Shown here: positions 49,935-59,175 of the stretch, in pieces
Numbering within the stretch: the stretch's first letter is position 1
Layout of the letters: the number at the start of each line of letters is the position of its first letter
DNA from: REEB95 sp035934995
Lineage (GTDB): Bacteria; Pseudomonadota; Alphaproteobacteria; ATCC43930; CGMCC-115725
Assembly: GCA_035934995.1 (NCBI GenBank)
Contig: DASYXI010000043.1
Coordinates: forward strand, 1-64,000
Reading direction: 5' to 3'
Length of the DNA: 64,000 bases
Made by a program: the position numbers and the translations under genes
Notes under the pieces: model-generated
The model's input: the letters and a program-made list of their open reading frames with translations, nothing else
Database searches by the model: none
Told to the model about the DNA's origin: nothing

Positions 49935-52019
49935 TCATCCACCCCGCGCGGCCGCGGCCGCAGTTGCCGGCGTACCCGGACCCGCGGCCCGGGCAAGACC
50001 GTTCAGCACCGAGTCCGGGGTCAGGATCTCGGGCAGGACGACGCCTTGGGGGGCGCGCGGCCCATAGACCACGTTGAACGGAATGCCATAACGGCCGAAC
50101 TCGCGTAGATAACGCGCGATGGCGGCATTGGGTCGCGTCCAGTCGGCGCGCATGGCGACGACGTCGGGCGCCGTCAGGCGCTGACGCACCGCCGCCGGCG
50201 CCAGCGCGAAGCCGGCGTTGACCTTGCATGTGAGGCACCAATCGGCGGTGACGTCGACAAAGACGGTGTCTCCCTGCGCGACCAGTGCCGCAATCCGGCT
50301 TTCATCGAACGGCCGCCAGAATCCAACCGGCGCTTCGGTCGACAACGGCGGAGCGACGAGAGTGGGCGCGACCAGTGCGGCAGCGATCAGCGCGACAACG
50401 GCGATCCGGCGCGGAGTTGCATGCTGTATCCAGCCAACCGCGAACACCACCGCGATGAGCAACGCGCCGCAAACGATCGCAACCGCCGTACCGCTTTCGA
50501 CCGCCAGGATCCACAGCAGCCAGATCGCGGTCGCAGCCAACGCCACACCGAGAACGCGCTTCAATTCGATCATCCAAGCGCCGGGCTTCGGCAACCACAA
50601 CGCCAGGGCCGGTGCGGCGGCAACCGCGAGATAAGGCAGCGCCAAACCGACGCCCATGGCGCCGAAGACCGCGAGCGCCACCACCGGCGGCGACAGCAGC
50701 GCGAAGCCGAGCGCCGTGCCCAGCAGCGGCGCCGTGCAGGGCGTCGCGAGCAACGTCGCCAGGACGCCGGCGAAAAAGCTGCCGAGATGGGCGCGTCCCT
50801 CGCCCAGCGCGGTCACCGCCGCCGGCAGCGGGATCTCGAACAGACCCCAAACGTTCGCGGCGAACACGGTCAGGATCGCCGCCATCGCGACCAAAAATGC
50901 CGGCTGCTGGAACTGCAATCCCCAGCCGACCGCGACGCCGGCGGCGCGAAAGCCGATGGCGATGCCGGCCAGGGCAAGGAATGTTGCGACGATGCCAGCG
51001 GCGCTCGCCACGAAGCCGGCGCGGACCGCGCCACGGCCGCGCGCCGCATGGTCGACCGTGCCGAGCAGCTTCAGCGCCAGCACCGGCAGCACACACGGCA
51101 TGAAATTGAGGATGAAACCACCGGCCAGCGCCAACGCCAGCATCGGCAGCAGGCGCACCCAGTCGACGGCGGGCGACGGCGCCAGCGTCGGTACGACTGC
51201 CGCGGTCATCGCGCGCGAACCGTCGGTGAGCGTCACCGTCAGCGGTTTGCCGACAAGCTTGCGGAGCGCGTCAGTCCCGCCGCCATCGAGCGGAAGCCGC
51301 AGCAAGCTGTTGCCTGGCCGCGCACCTGCGATCAGCCGCGGCACGCCGAAGGCGACGTTGGCGGCGCCTTCGACAAAGGCATCGGGTGACACCAGCGGCG
51401 GCGATGCGGTCACGCGCAACAACAACGCCGGACGCGGTCCAACGTCGACCGCGACACCGTCAAACTTAAGCCCGACCTTACTGCCATCGCCCGGCACCTG
51501 CGCCACGAATTGATCGATGAGCGCGGCATAGCCGGTCGCATCGGCCGGCGCCGCGCCCGCGGGCAGCGCCAGATGCAGCACCGTTTGATAGGGAACGCAA
51601 ATCTCGCGGCAGGTGAGATAATCGAGGTGTGCCGTCAGATCGAGGGGCTTGCCGGGATCCGCGACGCGCACGGTAATAGGCAGCACGACGGCGTCGCTGT
51701 AGCCCATGGTCTCCAGTCCCAGGACCGAGAACCGCTGCGGCGCTGGCCACAGCATGTCGGCGCGCACGAGATTCGCCGAACCATTCCAATCGAGCCGCGG
51801 TGGATAGCCCGCATCGCCCGGCGAGCGCCAGTAGATATGCCAGCCCGGCGCCATGCGGAACTCAAGGCCGAGCGTCTGCGTTTCCTGACCGGCAAGCGTG
51901 GCGTGCGCGGCGATGAGCCGTACCTTGCCCTGGTCGGTGGTGAACCATGCTGACGACGTCGTTTCGGCACGCGCCGGCATGGTAAACATCGCCGCAAGCA
52001 CGATGAGCGCTGTGACCAT
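49935..52019 (-). CDS. Thiol:disulfide interchange protein DsbD family (ScsB-like)
   Basis: The 694-residue protein moves reducing power from the cytoplasm to the periplasm. It has a signal peptide (ending ARAET), an N-terminal periplasmic domain with YLTCREICVPYQT, a membrane domain of about eight helices bearing the redox cysteines in FMPCVLPVLALKLLG and LATPCTAPLLGTALGFA, and a C-terminal thioredoxin-like domain with ADWCLTCKVN. The ATG at 52019 has weak ribosome-binding sequence, and a 16-base palindrome lies just upstream. It diverges from algH. Confidence 0.9.
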   Translation of the reverse strand: MVTALIVLAAMFTMPARAETTSSAWFTTDQGKVRLIAAHATLAGQETQTLGLEFRMAPGWHIYWRSPGDAGYPPRLDWNGSANLVRADMLWPAPQRFSVLGLETMGYSDAVVLPITVRVADPGKPLDLTAHLDYLTCREICVPYQTVLHLALPAGAAPADATGYAALIDQFVAQVPGDGSKVGLKFDGVAVDVGPRPALLLRVTASPPLVSPDAFVEGAANVAFGVPRLIAGARPGNSLLRLPLDGGGTDALRKLVGKPLTVTLTDGSRAMTAAVVPTLAPSPAVDWVRLLPMLALALAGGFILNFMPCVLPVLALKLLGTVDHAARGRGAVRAGFVASAAGIVATFLALAGIAIGFRAAGVAVGWGLQFQQPAFLVAMAAILTVFAANVWGLFEIPLPAAVTALGEGRAHLGSFFAGVLATLLATPCTAPLLGTALGFALLSPPVVALAVFGAMGVGLALPYLAVAAAPALALWLPKPGAWMIELKRVLGVALAATAIWLLWILAVESGTAVAIVCGALLIAVVFAVGWIQHATPRRIAVVALIAAALVAPTLVAPPLSTEAPVGFWRPFDESRIAALVAQGDTVFVDVTADWCLTCKVNAGFALAPAAVRQRLTAPDVVAMRADWTRPNAAIARYLREFGRYGIPFNVVYGPRAPQGVVLPEILTPDSVLNGLARAAGPGTPATAAAAARGG

Positions 52020-52025
52020 GCGCCC

Positions 52026-52041
52026 GACACGCCAGCGTGTC
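52026..52041. promoter_or_regulatory. Palindrome between dsbD-like gene and algH
   Basis: GACACGC-CA-GCGTGTC is a perfect 7-2-7 inverted repeat in the 69-base gap between two divergent genes, seven bases upstream of the dsbD-like ATG. It could be an operator or an RNA hairpin in that leader. Confidence 0.35.
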
Positions 52042-52088
52042 TTGCAAGGTTCACGGCTCGGGGTTATTTGAGAAGGCCGGAGGTTTTC

Positions 52089-52643
52089 GTGACGACGCTT
52101 GCCGGCCACCTTCTGGTCGCGATGCCGCAAATGCAGGACCCGCGTTTCGCGCGGTCGGTGGTCTATCTCTGCGCCCATAACGAAGACGGCGCGATGGGAC
52201 TGGTGGTCAATCGCCTGCTCGACGACGTGACCTGGCCGGCGTTGATGAAGCAGCTCGGCATCGAGATCAAAGCCGAGAGCGACGACCGGCGCATCCATTT
52301 CGGCGGTCCGGTCGAGGCCGGCCGCGGCTTCGTGCTGCATTCGGCCGACTATGTCGAGGACGGCACGCTGGTCGTCGGCGGCAATGTCGCGCTCACCGCA
52401 ACGCTCGAGATTCTGCGCGCCATCGGCCGCGGCAGCGGACCCAAACGCAGCCTGCTGGCGCTGGGCTATGCCGGCTGGGGACCCGGCCAGCTCGATTCCG
52501 AGATCCAGGCGAACGGCTGGCTGAGTGTCGCTGCGGACGAAGAAATCGTCTTCGACGCCCAATACGGCGAGAAGTGGCAGCGCGCACTCGCAAAGCTCGG
52601 CGTCGACTTGTTGTCGTTGTCCGGCGAATCCGGGCGCGCCTAA
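52089..52643 (+). CDS. YqgE/AlgH family protein
   Basis: The 184-residue protein matches the AlgH/YqgE family: LAGHLLVAMPQMQDPRFARS, VVYLCAHNEDGAMGLVVNR, RIHFGGPVEAGRGFVLHS and LLALGYAGWGPGQLDSEI. AlgH affects alginate and other gene expression in Pseudomonas; the molecular role is unsettled. GGAGG at 52079-52083 fixes the GTG at 52089 rather than the TTG at 52068. It is alone on this strand, ending six bases before the convergent acetyltransferase gene. Confidence 0.92.
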   Translation: MTTLAGHLLVAMPQMQDPRFARSVVYLCAHNEDGAMGLVVNRLLDDVTWPALMKQLGIEIKAESDDRRIHFGGPVEAGRGFVLHSADYVEDGTLVVGGNVALTATLEILRAIGRGSGPKRSLLALGYAGWGPGQLDSEIQANGWLSVAADEEIVFDAQYGEKWQRALAKLGVDLLSLSGESGRA

Positions 52644-52648
52644 ATCGT

Positions 52649-53287
52649 TCACGACACCGTCTCGGCGGCGCGAGTCGTCTCGCTGTGCCGCGTCCATTCA
52701 CTGGCGAGCAGCCCGAAGAGCAGATGATCCTGCCAGCGGCCGTCGATCGATAGATATTCCTTGGCGTAGCCTTCTTCGCGGAAGCCGCACTTCACCAACA
52801 GCCGCCGGCTCGCCTGGTTGTGCGGCAGGCAAGCGGCTTCGATCCGGTGCAGTCGCAGCCGATCGAATGCGAAAGCGAGCGTGAGCCTGAGTCCGTCGGT
52901 CATGTAGCCTTGGCGGGCAAAGCGCTCGCCTATCCAATAGCCGAGGCTGGCGGTTTCAGCGACGCCGCGACGAACGTTCGATAGGCTGATGCCGCCCAAG
53001 AGCACGCGGTCGGCGCGGCGCGCCAGCAGGAAACTATAGCCTTGGTCGCTGCGCCAGTCCGCGGCGTAACGCTGCAATCGCCGGCGGAAGCCGGCGCGGG
53101 TGACGGCGTCGTTCGGCCAACTCGGTTCGAACGGCGCGAGGAAACCGCGCGATTCGGCGCGCAGGACCGCCCATTCGTCGAAATCCTCGCGTTCGGGCGT
53201 GCGCAGCGTGACGCGCGGGCCGACGAGCCGGAACGGCGGCGGCGCGGCGCCGAAAATACGGGTGATGGCCAGAAGCTCCGACCCCAC
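52649..53287 (-). CDS. GNAT family acetyltransferase (RimJ/RimL type)
   Basis: The 212-residue protein has the GNAT landmarks RLVGPRVTLRTPEREDFDEW, GYWIGERFARQGYMTDGLRL with the acetyl-CoA loop, and RIEAACLPHNQASRRLLVKC followed by GFREEGYAKEYL. This is the RimJ/RimL N-terminal acetyltransferase type; the target is unknown. The GTG at 53287 is chosen because AGGAG, formed by the M16 stop and following bases, lies about seven bases upstream. It is the last gene of the long minus-strand cta operon. Confidence 0.88.
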   Translation of the reverse strand: MGSELLAITRIFGAAPPPFRLVGPRVTLRTPEREDFDEWAVLRAESRGFLAPFEPSWPNDAVTRAGFRRRLQRYAADWRSDQGYSFLLARRADRVLLGGISLSNVRRGVAETASLGYWIGERFARQGYMTDGLRLTLAFAFDRLRLHRIEAACLPHNQASRRLLVKCGFREEGYAKEYLSIDGRWQDHLLFGLLASEWTRHSETTRAAETVS

Positions 53288-53297
53288 CTTGGTTCTC

Positions 53298-54557
53298 CTA
53301 TGCCGCCAGACGCCGCGCGAGGCGGTCATAATCCTCGACGGCGCCGATCGGACCCAGCGCGGCAAACGTCGGCTGCGCCGCGATCAGCCGCGATGCGACG
53401 CGCGCCACGGCGGATGCGTCGACCGCGTCGATGCGACGGACGATTTCGGCAGCATCGAATGGCCGATTGAACACCAGCACATGACTGCCGTGTTGTTCGG
53501 CGCGCGCGGACGTCGCTTCAAGCGACATCAGCAGACCGGCCTTGAGCTGCGCGCGTGCGCGGTCAAGTTCGAGCGGATCGAAGCCGCGCTCCAGCTTGCG
53601 GATCTCGTCGCACAGGACCGGCAGCAGCTCAGCCGCCTCGCGCTCGCCGGTGCCGGCGTACACGCCGAACAAACCACCGTCGGTATAGGAGTGACTGAAC
53701 GAATAGATCGAATAGACGAGGCCACGCTTTTCGCGAATCTCCTGAAACAAGCGCGACGACATGCCGCCGCCGAGCGCCGCGGAGACAACCGATGCGGCGT
53801 GATAGTCCGGATCGGTGAAGGTGAAGCCAGGAAACGCAAGCACGACATGGACCTGCTCGAGATCGCGGTCCTCGCGATATTCGCCACCGACATAGCGTGC
53901 AGGTTCCGTCGCGGAATGACTCAGCTTCGGCAACGCCACGAACGCGCGCTCGGCCAGCGCTACCACCGCATCGTGATCGCAGTTACCGGCCGCGGCCAGA
54001 ACCATGCCCGGCGCGGCGTAGTTGCGCGTTAGATAGCCCGCCACCGCATCGCGCGCGAGCGCCCGGATGATCGCGGCGCGGCCGAGCACCGGCCGGCCCA
54101 TCGGCTGATCGGGAAACGCATGCTCCTGGAGGTAGTCGTAGATGATGTCCTCGGGCGTATCCTGTGCCTGACCGATCTCTTGCAAGATGACCGCGCGCTC
54201 GCGCTCCAGCTCCGCCGGCTCGAACGTCGAATGTTGCAGGATGTCGGCCAGGATGTCGATCGCCAGCGGCACGTCCGGCTTCATCACCTTGGCGTAATAG
54301 GCGGTGTGCTCGCGCGACGTATAGGCGTTGAGATGGCCGCCGACCGCCTCGATCTCGGCGGCGATCGCGAGCGCCGACCGGCGTGTCGTTCCCTTGAACG
54401 CCATGTGTTCCAGCACGTGCGCGACGCCGTTGATCTCTTTCGGCTCATGCCGCGTGCCGACACCCACCCAGACGCCGAGCGATACGGTCTCGACCGAGTC
54501 CATCGCATCGGTGACGACGCGCATGCCGTTGGCGAGCTGGCTGATGCGGATGCTCAT
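53298..54557 (-). CDS. M16 family zinc peptidase (mitochondrial processing peptidase-like)
   Basis: The 419-residue protein has the inverted zinc motif HVLEH (47-51) and a downstream Glu in HAERAVILQE-like ELERERAVILQEIGQ (about 115-129), so it is a catalytic, beta-type member. GGGMSSRLFQEIREKRGLVY is the typical C-terminal R/Y motif. It overlaps the thrC stop as ATGA. The thrC-M16-GNAT order is widespread in alphaproteobacteria. Natural substrates are unknown. Confidence 0.93.
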   Translation of the reverse strand: MSIRISQLANGMRVVTDAMDSVETVSLGVWVGVGTRHEPKEINGVAHVLEHMAFKGTTRRSALAIAAEIEAVGGHLNAYTSREHTAYYAKVMKPDVPLAIDILADILQHSTFEPAELERERAVILQEIGQAQDTPEDIIYDYLQEHAFPDQPMGRPVLGRAAIIRALARDAVAGYLTRNYAAPGMVLAAAGNCDHDAVVALAERAFVALPKLSHSATEPARYVGGEYREDRDLEQVHVVLAFPGFTFTDPDYHAASVVSAALGGGMSSRLFQEIREKRGLVYSIYSFSHSYTDGGLFGVYAGTGEREAAELLPVLCDEIRKLERGFDPLELDRARAQLKAGLLMSLEATSARAEQHGSHVLVFNRPFDAAEIVRRIDAVDASAVARVASRLIAAQPTFAALGPIGAVEDYDRLARRLAA

Positions 54558-55969
54558 GCCGCAACCCCTTGGCGTATGTGCGTCCGAACGAAGTGTTGTA
54601 CGGCCGCGAGATCGTTGGGCAGGCTGACACGCCGTTCCGGCAAGGCCATAAGGTTGGCGAGGCGGGCCGGCATCATCGGCCGCACGCCGCACGCCGCCAT
54701 CACCGCGTCGGGGAATTTGGCCGGGTGCGCGGTTCCGATGACGACCATGGGCGTCGCCGGTTCGTGTTTGACGCGGCGCGCCGCGGTCAACGCCACGGCG
54801 GTGTGCGGGTCGATCAGCACGCCCGTCGCACGATAGAGTTCGCCCATGGTCGCGCGCGTCGAATCGTCGTCGACGCGTTCGGCCTGAAATAGCGCGCGTG
54901 CCGCCTGCCACTGGCGCTTCGTCGTCGGCAGCGTGCCGCTGGCGCGGAAATGCGTGAAAGCGGCCGCGGTCTTCGTGCCGCTGTTGCCGGACAGCTCGAA
55001 GAAGAAGCGCTCGAAATTGCTCGACACCTGGATGTCCATGCTCGGGCTGATCGTGGGCTCGACGGTGCCGAGGCTCATCGTACCGTCGGTGAAGAACCGC
55101 GTCAGGATATCGTTGCGGTTGGTGGCGATCGCCAGTTGCGCGATCGGCAGGCCCAGGCGACGCGCGACGTGGGCGGCATAGACGTTGCCGAAATTTCCCG
55201 TCGGCACGGCGAAGGCGACGTCGTGCGCCGGCGCACCGAGCGCCACCGCCGCCGCGACGTAATAGACGATCTGGGCCATGATCCGCGCCCAGTTGATCGA
55301 ATTGACCGCGGACAGGCCGAGCTCGTCGCGGAAAGCCGCATCGGCGAACATCGCTTTCACCAAATCCTGGCAATCGTCGAACGTTCCCTCGACCGCGACG
55401 GCGTGCACGTTGCGCGCGGGCACCGTCGTCATTTGGCGCCGCTGCACGTCGGAGATGCGGCCGGCGGGATAGAGCATGAAAAGGTCGATCGCCTCGCGGT
55501 CGCGGCAGGCTTCGATCGCCGCCGAGCCGGTATCGCCCGAGGTGGCGCCGATGATGGTGACGCGGCGGCGGCGTTTGCGCAGCACGCGATCGAACAGCGG
55601 ACCGACGAGCTGCAACGCGTAATCTTTGAAGGCGAGCGTCGGGCCGTGGAACAGCTCGAGCAGCCACAGGCCGGCGTCGAGCTGCCGCAGCGGCGCCACC
55701 GCCGGATGCGTGAATGGGCGATAGGCGTCTTCGATCATGCGACGCCATTCCACTGCCGGCACGGCGCTGCCCAGAAACGGCTGCGTCACCCGTGCGGCGA
55801 TCTCGGCATAGGACAAGCCGCGCAACGCCTCGAACCAAGCCGCGCGATAACGCGGCAGCCGCTGCGGCACATAGAGGCCGCCGTCAGGCGCCATGCCGGT
55901 CAGCAGGATTTCGTCAAACTGCCGGCTTGTCGCCGCGGCGCGGCCGTGGCGGGTGCTGATGTATCGCAT
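54554..55969 (-). CDS. thrC: Threonine synthase
   Basis: ThrC turns phosphohomoserine into threonine. The 471-residue type I enzyme starts MRYISTRHGRAAATSRQFDE and has the PLP lysine K115 in FHGPTLAFKDYALQ, GATSGDTGSAAIEACRDREA, GTFDDCQDLVKAMF and VPTGNFGNVYAAHVARRLGL, matching E. coli ThrC. It overlaps the M16 gene and follows the carboxypeptidase gene by 34 bases. thrB is at 47968, so the two steps are not in one operon. Confidence 0.95.
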   Translation of the reverse strand: MRYISTRHGRAAATSRQFDEILLTGMAPDGGLYVPQRLPRYRAAWFEALRGLSYAEIAARVTQPFLGSAVPAVEWRRMIEDAYRPFTHPAVAPLRQLDAGLWLLELFHGPTLAFKDYALQLVGPLFDRVLRKRRRRVTIIGATSGDTGSAAIEACRDREAIDLFMLYPAGRISDVQRRQMTTVPARNVHAVAVEGTFDDCQDLVKAMFADAAFRDELGLSAVNSINWARIMAQIVYYVAAAVALGAPAHDVAFAVPTGNFGNVYAAHVARRLGLPIAQLAIATNRNDILTRFFTDGTMSLGTVEPTISPSMDIQVSSNFERFFFELSGNSGTKTAAAFTHFRASGTLPTTKRQWQAARALFQAERVDDDSTRATMGELYRATGVLIDPHTAVALTAARRVKHEPATPMVVIGTAHPAKFPDAVMAACGVRPMMPARLANLMALPERRVSLPNDLAAVQHFVRTHIRQGVAA

Positions 55970-56003
55970 CGTTGTCCGTGGATCGCGGCGGTCGAGGCCG
56001 AGC

Positions 56004-57494
56004 CTATGCCGCGAGATAGCGCGCGCGCAAGTGGCCCTCGAAGATCGCCGCGTCGAGCGGCTTGCCGGTGGCGCGCACGAGGATGTCGCGGGTTGAATAG
56101 CGCGAACCGAGACTGTGCACGTGGGCGCGCAACCAGCCGAGCAGCGGCGCAAAATCGCCGCGCGCGATGGCGCCGGGGATCGCCGGCACCGCCCGTTTCG
56201 CCGCATCGAAGAGTTGCGCCGCAGTCATGGCGCCGAGCGTATAGGTCGGGAAATAACCCCAGGCGCCGTCGTACCAGTGGATGTCCTGCAGGCAGCCGTC
56301 GCGATCGTCGGGCGGCGTCACCGCCAGCAGCCGTTCCATCCCTTCGGACCAGGCATCCGGCAGATCGGCGAGGTCGAGCTCGGCGGATATCAACGCGCGC
56401 TCGAGCCGATAACGCAGAATGACGTGCGCCGGATAGGTGACCTCGTCGGCGTCGACGCGGATTAGCGAGCGGGCAACCCGCGTGCCGAGCCGGTAGAGAT
56501 TCGCCGCCTCCCATTCGGGCCCGCTGCCGCCGAAGCGTTCGCGCAGGATCGGCGCGGCGAATTCGACAAACTCGCGCGAGCGGCAAACCTGCATCTCAAT
56601 CAGCAGCGATTGGCTCTCGTGGATGCTCATGCCGCGCGGCTCGCCGACCGGCTGCCGCCGCCACGCCGACGGCAGACCCCGCTCATACAACGCGTGACCG
56701 GTTTCGTGCAGCACGCCCATCAATGCGCGCGCGAAATCGGCTTCGTCGTAGCGCGTGGTGATGCGGACGTCGTCCGGCGTGCCGCCGCAGAACGGGTGCA
56801 GGCTCTGGTCGAGCCGGCCGTGGTCGAAATCGAAACCGAGCCGCGCCATCAATTGCCGTGCCGCCTGACGCTGTGCGTCGACGGGAAACGGCCCCTTCGG
56901 CCGCAACGGCGGCTTGCGCGCCGCCTGTGCCGCCAGCGCCCCTTCGATCAGCGCCGGCAGCCGGGGCGCCAGATGATCGAACAGCCGATCGATCTCGGCG
57001 ATCTGGCCACCCGGCTCGAACTGATCGAGCAACGCTTCGTAGGGTGAGACGCCGAGCTTGGCGGCCTTGGCGGCGGCGACCTCGCGCGTCAGATCGAGGA
57101 CGCGTTGCAGGCGCGGCTGGATTCCGGCGAAATCGTTGGTCGACCGTGCCTTGCGCCAGGCCATCTCGCATTCCGAACAAGCGCGCGAATAGGTCGCGAC
57201 CAGATCGACCGGCACCGCGGTGGCGTGCAGCCAGAGCCGGCGCATCTCGGCCAGATTGGCGTGCTGCCAGTCGTCGAGCCGGTCGCGGCCGGCATCGTCC
57301 ATGAGATCGGCGAGGCGCGGATCGGTGAGAATGTCGTGCGCGATGACCTTGAGCTCGGCCAACTGCTCGGCGCGGGCTGGGGCGGCGCCGTCGGGCATCA
57401 TTGCAGCGGTATCCCAGTGCAGCATCGCCACCGCCTCGTTGACGAGGCCGAGACGCTTGAAGCGCGCTTCGAGCGTGGCGTAGGCGGCGGTCAT
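56004..57494 (-). CDS. Carboxypeptidase M32 (thermostable carboxypeptidase 1 family)
   Basis: The 496-residue metallocarboxypeptidase has the HETGH zinc motif (263-267), the downstream Glu in GMSIHESQSLLIEMQV (about 290-305), LSSKLHWD-like MLHWDTAAMMPDGAAPARAE near the N-terminus, and ITTRYDEADFARALMGVLHE. The ATG at 57494 overlaps the surf1 stop as ATGA. Its presence between surf1 and thrC is less usual in this operon and may be a local insertion that has been co-opted for expression. Confidence 0.92.
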   Translation of the reverse strand: MTAAYATLEARFKRLGLVNEAVAMLHWDTAAMMPDGAAPARAEQLAELKVIAHDILTDPRLADLMDDAGRDRLDDWQHANLAEMRRLWLHATAVPVDLVATYSRACSECEMAWRKARSTNDFAGIQPRLQRVLDLTREVAAAKAAKLGVSPYEALLDQFEPGGQIAEIDRLFDHLAPRLPALIEGALAAQAARKPPLRPKGPFPVDAQRQAARQLMARLGFDFDHGRLDQSLHPFCGGTPDDVRITTRYDEADFARALMGVLHETGHALYERGLPSAWRRQPVGEPRGMSIHESQSLLIEMQVCRSREFVEFAAPILRERFGGSGPEWEAANLYRLGTRVARSLIRVDADEVTYPAHVILRYRLERALISAELDLADLPDAWSEGMERLLAVTPPDDRDGCLQDIHWYDGAWGYFPTYTLGAMTAAQLFDAAKRAVPAIPGAIARGDFAPLLGWLRAHVHSLGSRYSTRDILVRATGKPLDAAIFEGHLRARYLAA

Positions 57495-58201
57495 GCGCGT
57501 TCCTTCAACCGGCGGCGGACGAAGATCGCATAGATCTGAACCAGACTGGCCGCCAAAGCATACCAAGTGATGGCATAGGACAGATGGTGATTGGGCAATT
57601 CGATCGCCGTCTGGCCGCCCTTGGGCCAACCGCCCGGATTGGGCGTCGCATCGGCATCGATATAATAAGGCAGGACATCGGCCGGCAGCGTGGAAGCGGC
57701 GGCCATCGCCTTGAGATCGATGAAGTACCATTCGCCGCGCGCTGGCTGGTTGTCGGGCGTGAACCACGACGGCCGCCCACGGTCGAGCCGCAACGGGCCG
57801 GCGATCTGCGTCGGGCCGGCGATCTCGCCGGCGCGGCGGCTATCCGGCGCCGCGAGCCCGGTCGGCACGAAGCCGCGCTCGACCATCAGCACCTTGCCGT
57901 CGTCGAGCACAAACGGCGTGACGATGTCGAAACCGGCGGTACCGTCGTCGGCGATCGCCGCCACACGCATTTCTCGATCGTTGAGGAAATGGCCGCTCGC
58001 GCGCACCGGGTGGTATTCGAGCGCCTGCGCGACCGCGAGGCTCGACGGCGGCGGCACTGGCGGCAGATGGAACGCCGCCTGGCGGGCTGCGATCAGCCCT
58101 TCTTTCCAGTGCAGCCGCTGGACCTGCCAGGTGCCAAGGCCGATCAGGATGACGAAGCCGATTGCCGCCCAGACGCTCGGCCAGAGCAGCGAGCGTCTCA
58201 C
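57491..58201 (-). CDS. SURF1 family cytochrome oxidase assembly protein
   Basis: SURF1/Shy1 helps insert heme a into subunit I of aa3-type oxidases. The 236-residue protein has the two-helix layout: N-terminal VWAAIGFVILIGLGTWQVQR with the family GTWQVQRLHWKEGLI, a periplasmic domain with GRPSWFTPDNQPARGEWYFI and a C-terminal helix ITWYALAASLVQIYAIFV. It lies directly downstream of ctaE as usual in alphaproteobacteria. Confidence 0.93.
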   Translation of the reverse strand: MRRSLLWPSVWAAIGFVILIGLGTWQVQRLHWKEGLIAARQAAFHLPPVPPPSSLAVAQALEYHPVRASGHFLNDREMRVAAIADDGTAGFDIVTPFVLDDGKVLMVERGFVPTGLAAPDSRRAGEIAGPTQIAGPLRLDRGRPSWFTPDNQPARGEWYFIDLKAMAAASTLPADVLPYYIDADATPNPGGWPKGGQTAIELPNHHLSYAITWYALAASLVQIYAIFVRRRLKERA

Positions 58202-58222
58202 CGGTTCGCAACCGGGTTTCGG

Positions 58223-59047
58223 TTACTCGGCGAGATAAGCGCCGCCCGATCCCCACCAGTAGACGCAGATGAACAGGAACAGCCAGACCACGTCGACGAA
58301 GTGCCAATACCAGGCCGCCGCCTCGAAGCCGAAATGGTGGTCCGGCTTGAAATGCCCAGCGATGGCGCGGAACAGGCACACCGCCAGGAACGTCGTGCCG
58401 ATGATGACGTGGAAGCCGTGGAAGCCCGTCGCCATGAAGAAGGTCGACGGATAGATGCCGTCTTTGAAACCGAATGCCGCGTGCGAGTACTCGAAGGCCT
58501 GCAGGCATGTGAACGAGATACCTAGCAGAACCGTGACGAGCAAGCCGCGCACCAGGTTCTTGCGGTCGCCCTCGATCAAGGCGTGGTGCGCCCAGGTCAC
58601 GGTCGTGCCGGACAACAGCAGCACCATGGTGTTGAGGAAGGCGATGTCCCACGGATCGAACGGGCGGATGCCCTTGGGCGGCCAAATGCCGCCGACCGGA
58701 TAGAGCGCCGAGGAGAAGAACGCCCAGAAAAAGGCGGAGAAGAACATCACCTCCGAGGCGATGAACAGCGCCATGCCGAAGCGCAGGCCGATCTGGACCA
58801 CCGGCGTGTGGAAGCCCTGGAACTCGGCCTCGATGATGACGTCCCGCCACCACACGAACATGATGCCGAGCACGCCGAGCATGCCGGCGGCCATCACCCA
58901 GGGCGGGCCACCATGGAACCACCACACGGCGCCGCCGGTGACGACGCCGGCGACGATCGAGCCGACCAGCGGCCAAGGGCTTGGGTCGACGAGATGGTAC
59001 GGATGCTTGTGGCCGGCGTGGCCCGTAGCGTGGCTGGTTTCGGTCAT
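58223..59047 (-). CDS. ctaE: Cytochrome c oxidase subunit III
   Basis: The 274-residue protein has seven membrane helices and the subunit III segments HPYHLVDPSPWPLVGSI, WWRDVIIEAEFQGFHTPVVQ, LFIASEVMFFSAFFWAFF, GTTVTWAHHALIEGDRK and FHGFHVIIGTTFLAVCL. AAGGA lies before the ATG at 59047; longer upstream frames lack similarity. The ctaG remnant ends 11 bases upstream. Confidence 0.96.
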   Translation of the reverse strand: MTETSHATGHAGHKHPYHLVDPSPWPLVGSIVAGVVTGGAVWWFHGGPPWVMAAGMLGVLGIMFVWWRDVIIEAEFQGFHTPVVQIGLRFGMALFIASEVMFFSAFFWAFFSSALYPVGGIWPPKGIRPFDPWDIAFLNTMVLLLSGTTVTWAHHALIEGDRKNLVRGLLVTVLLGISFTCLQAFEYSHAAFGFKDGIYPSTFFMATGFHGFHVIIGTTFLAVCLFRAIAGHFKPDHHFGFEAAAWYWHFVDVVWLFLFICVYWWGSGGAYLAE

Positions 59048-59058
59048 TGGCTCATCCT

Positions 59059-59175
59059 TCAGCGATACTGGGCCGCAGCGGCGACGGGCACCGACGCAGT
59101 TTGGCCGGCGCCGTCTTGGTCTTTGGCACGGAACATCGTGCAGCTCAACGTGATCGTGGTGGTATTCGGCGTCAC
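59059..59175 (-). pseudogene. Remnant of ctaG (Cox11, copper insertion into cytochrome oxidase)
   Basis: A 38-codon frame starts with GTG overlapping the coxF stop as GTGA and ends TGA. Its first part, NTTTITLSCTMFRAKDQ, resembles the extreme C-terminus of CtaG/Cox11 (consensus-like TITLSYTFF), though with Cys for Tyr and Met for Phe. The membrane anchor, the CFCF copper motif and the rest of a protein of about 190 residues are absent. Position between coxF and ctaE is exactly where ctaG normally lies. Most likely an internal deletion removed most of the gene. It could also be chance similarity in a short piece. Confidence 0.55.
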
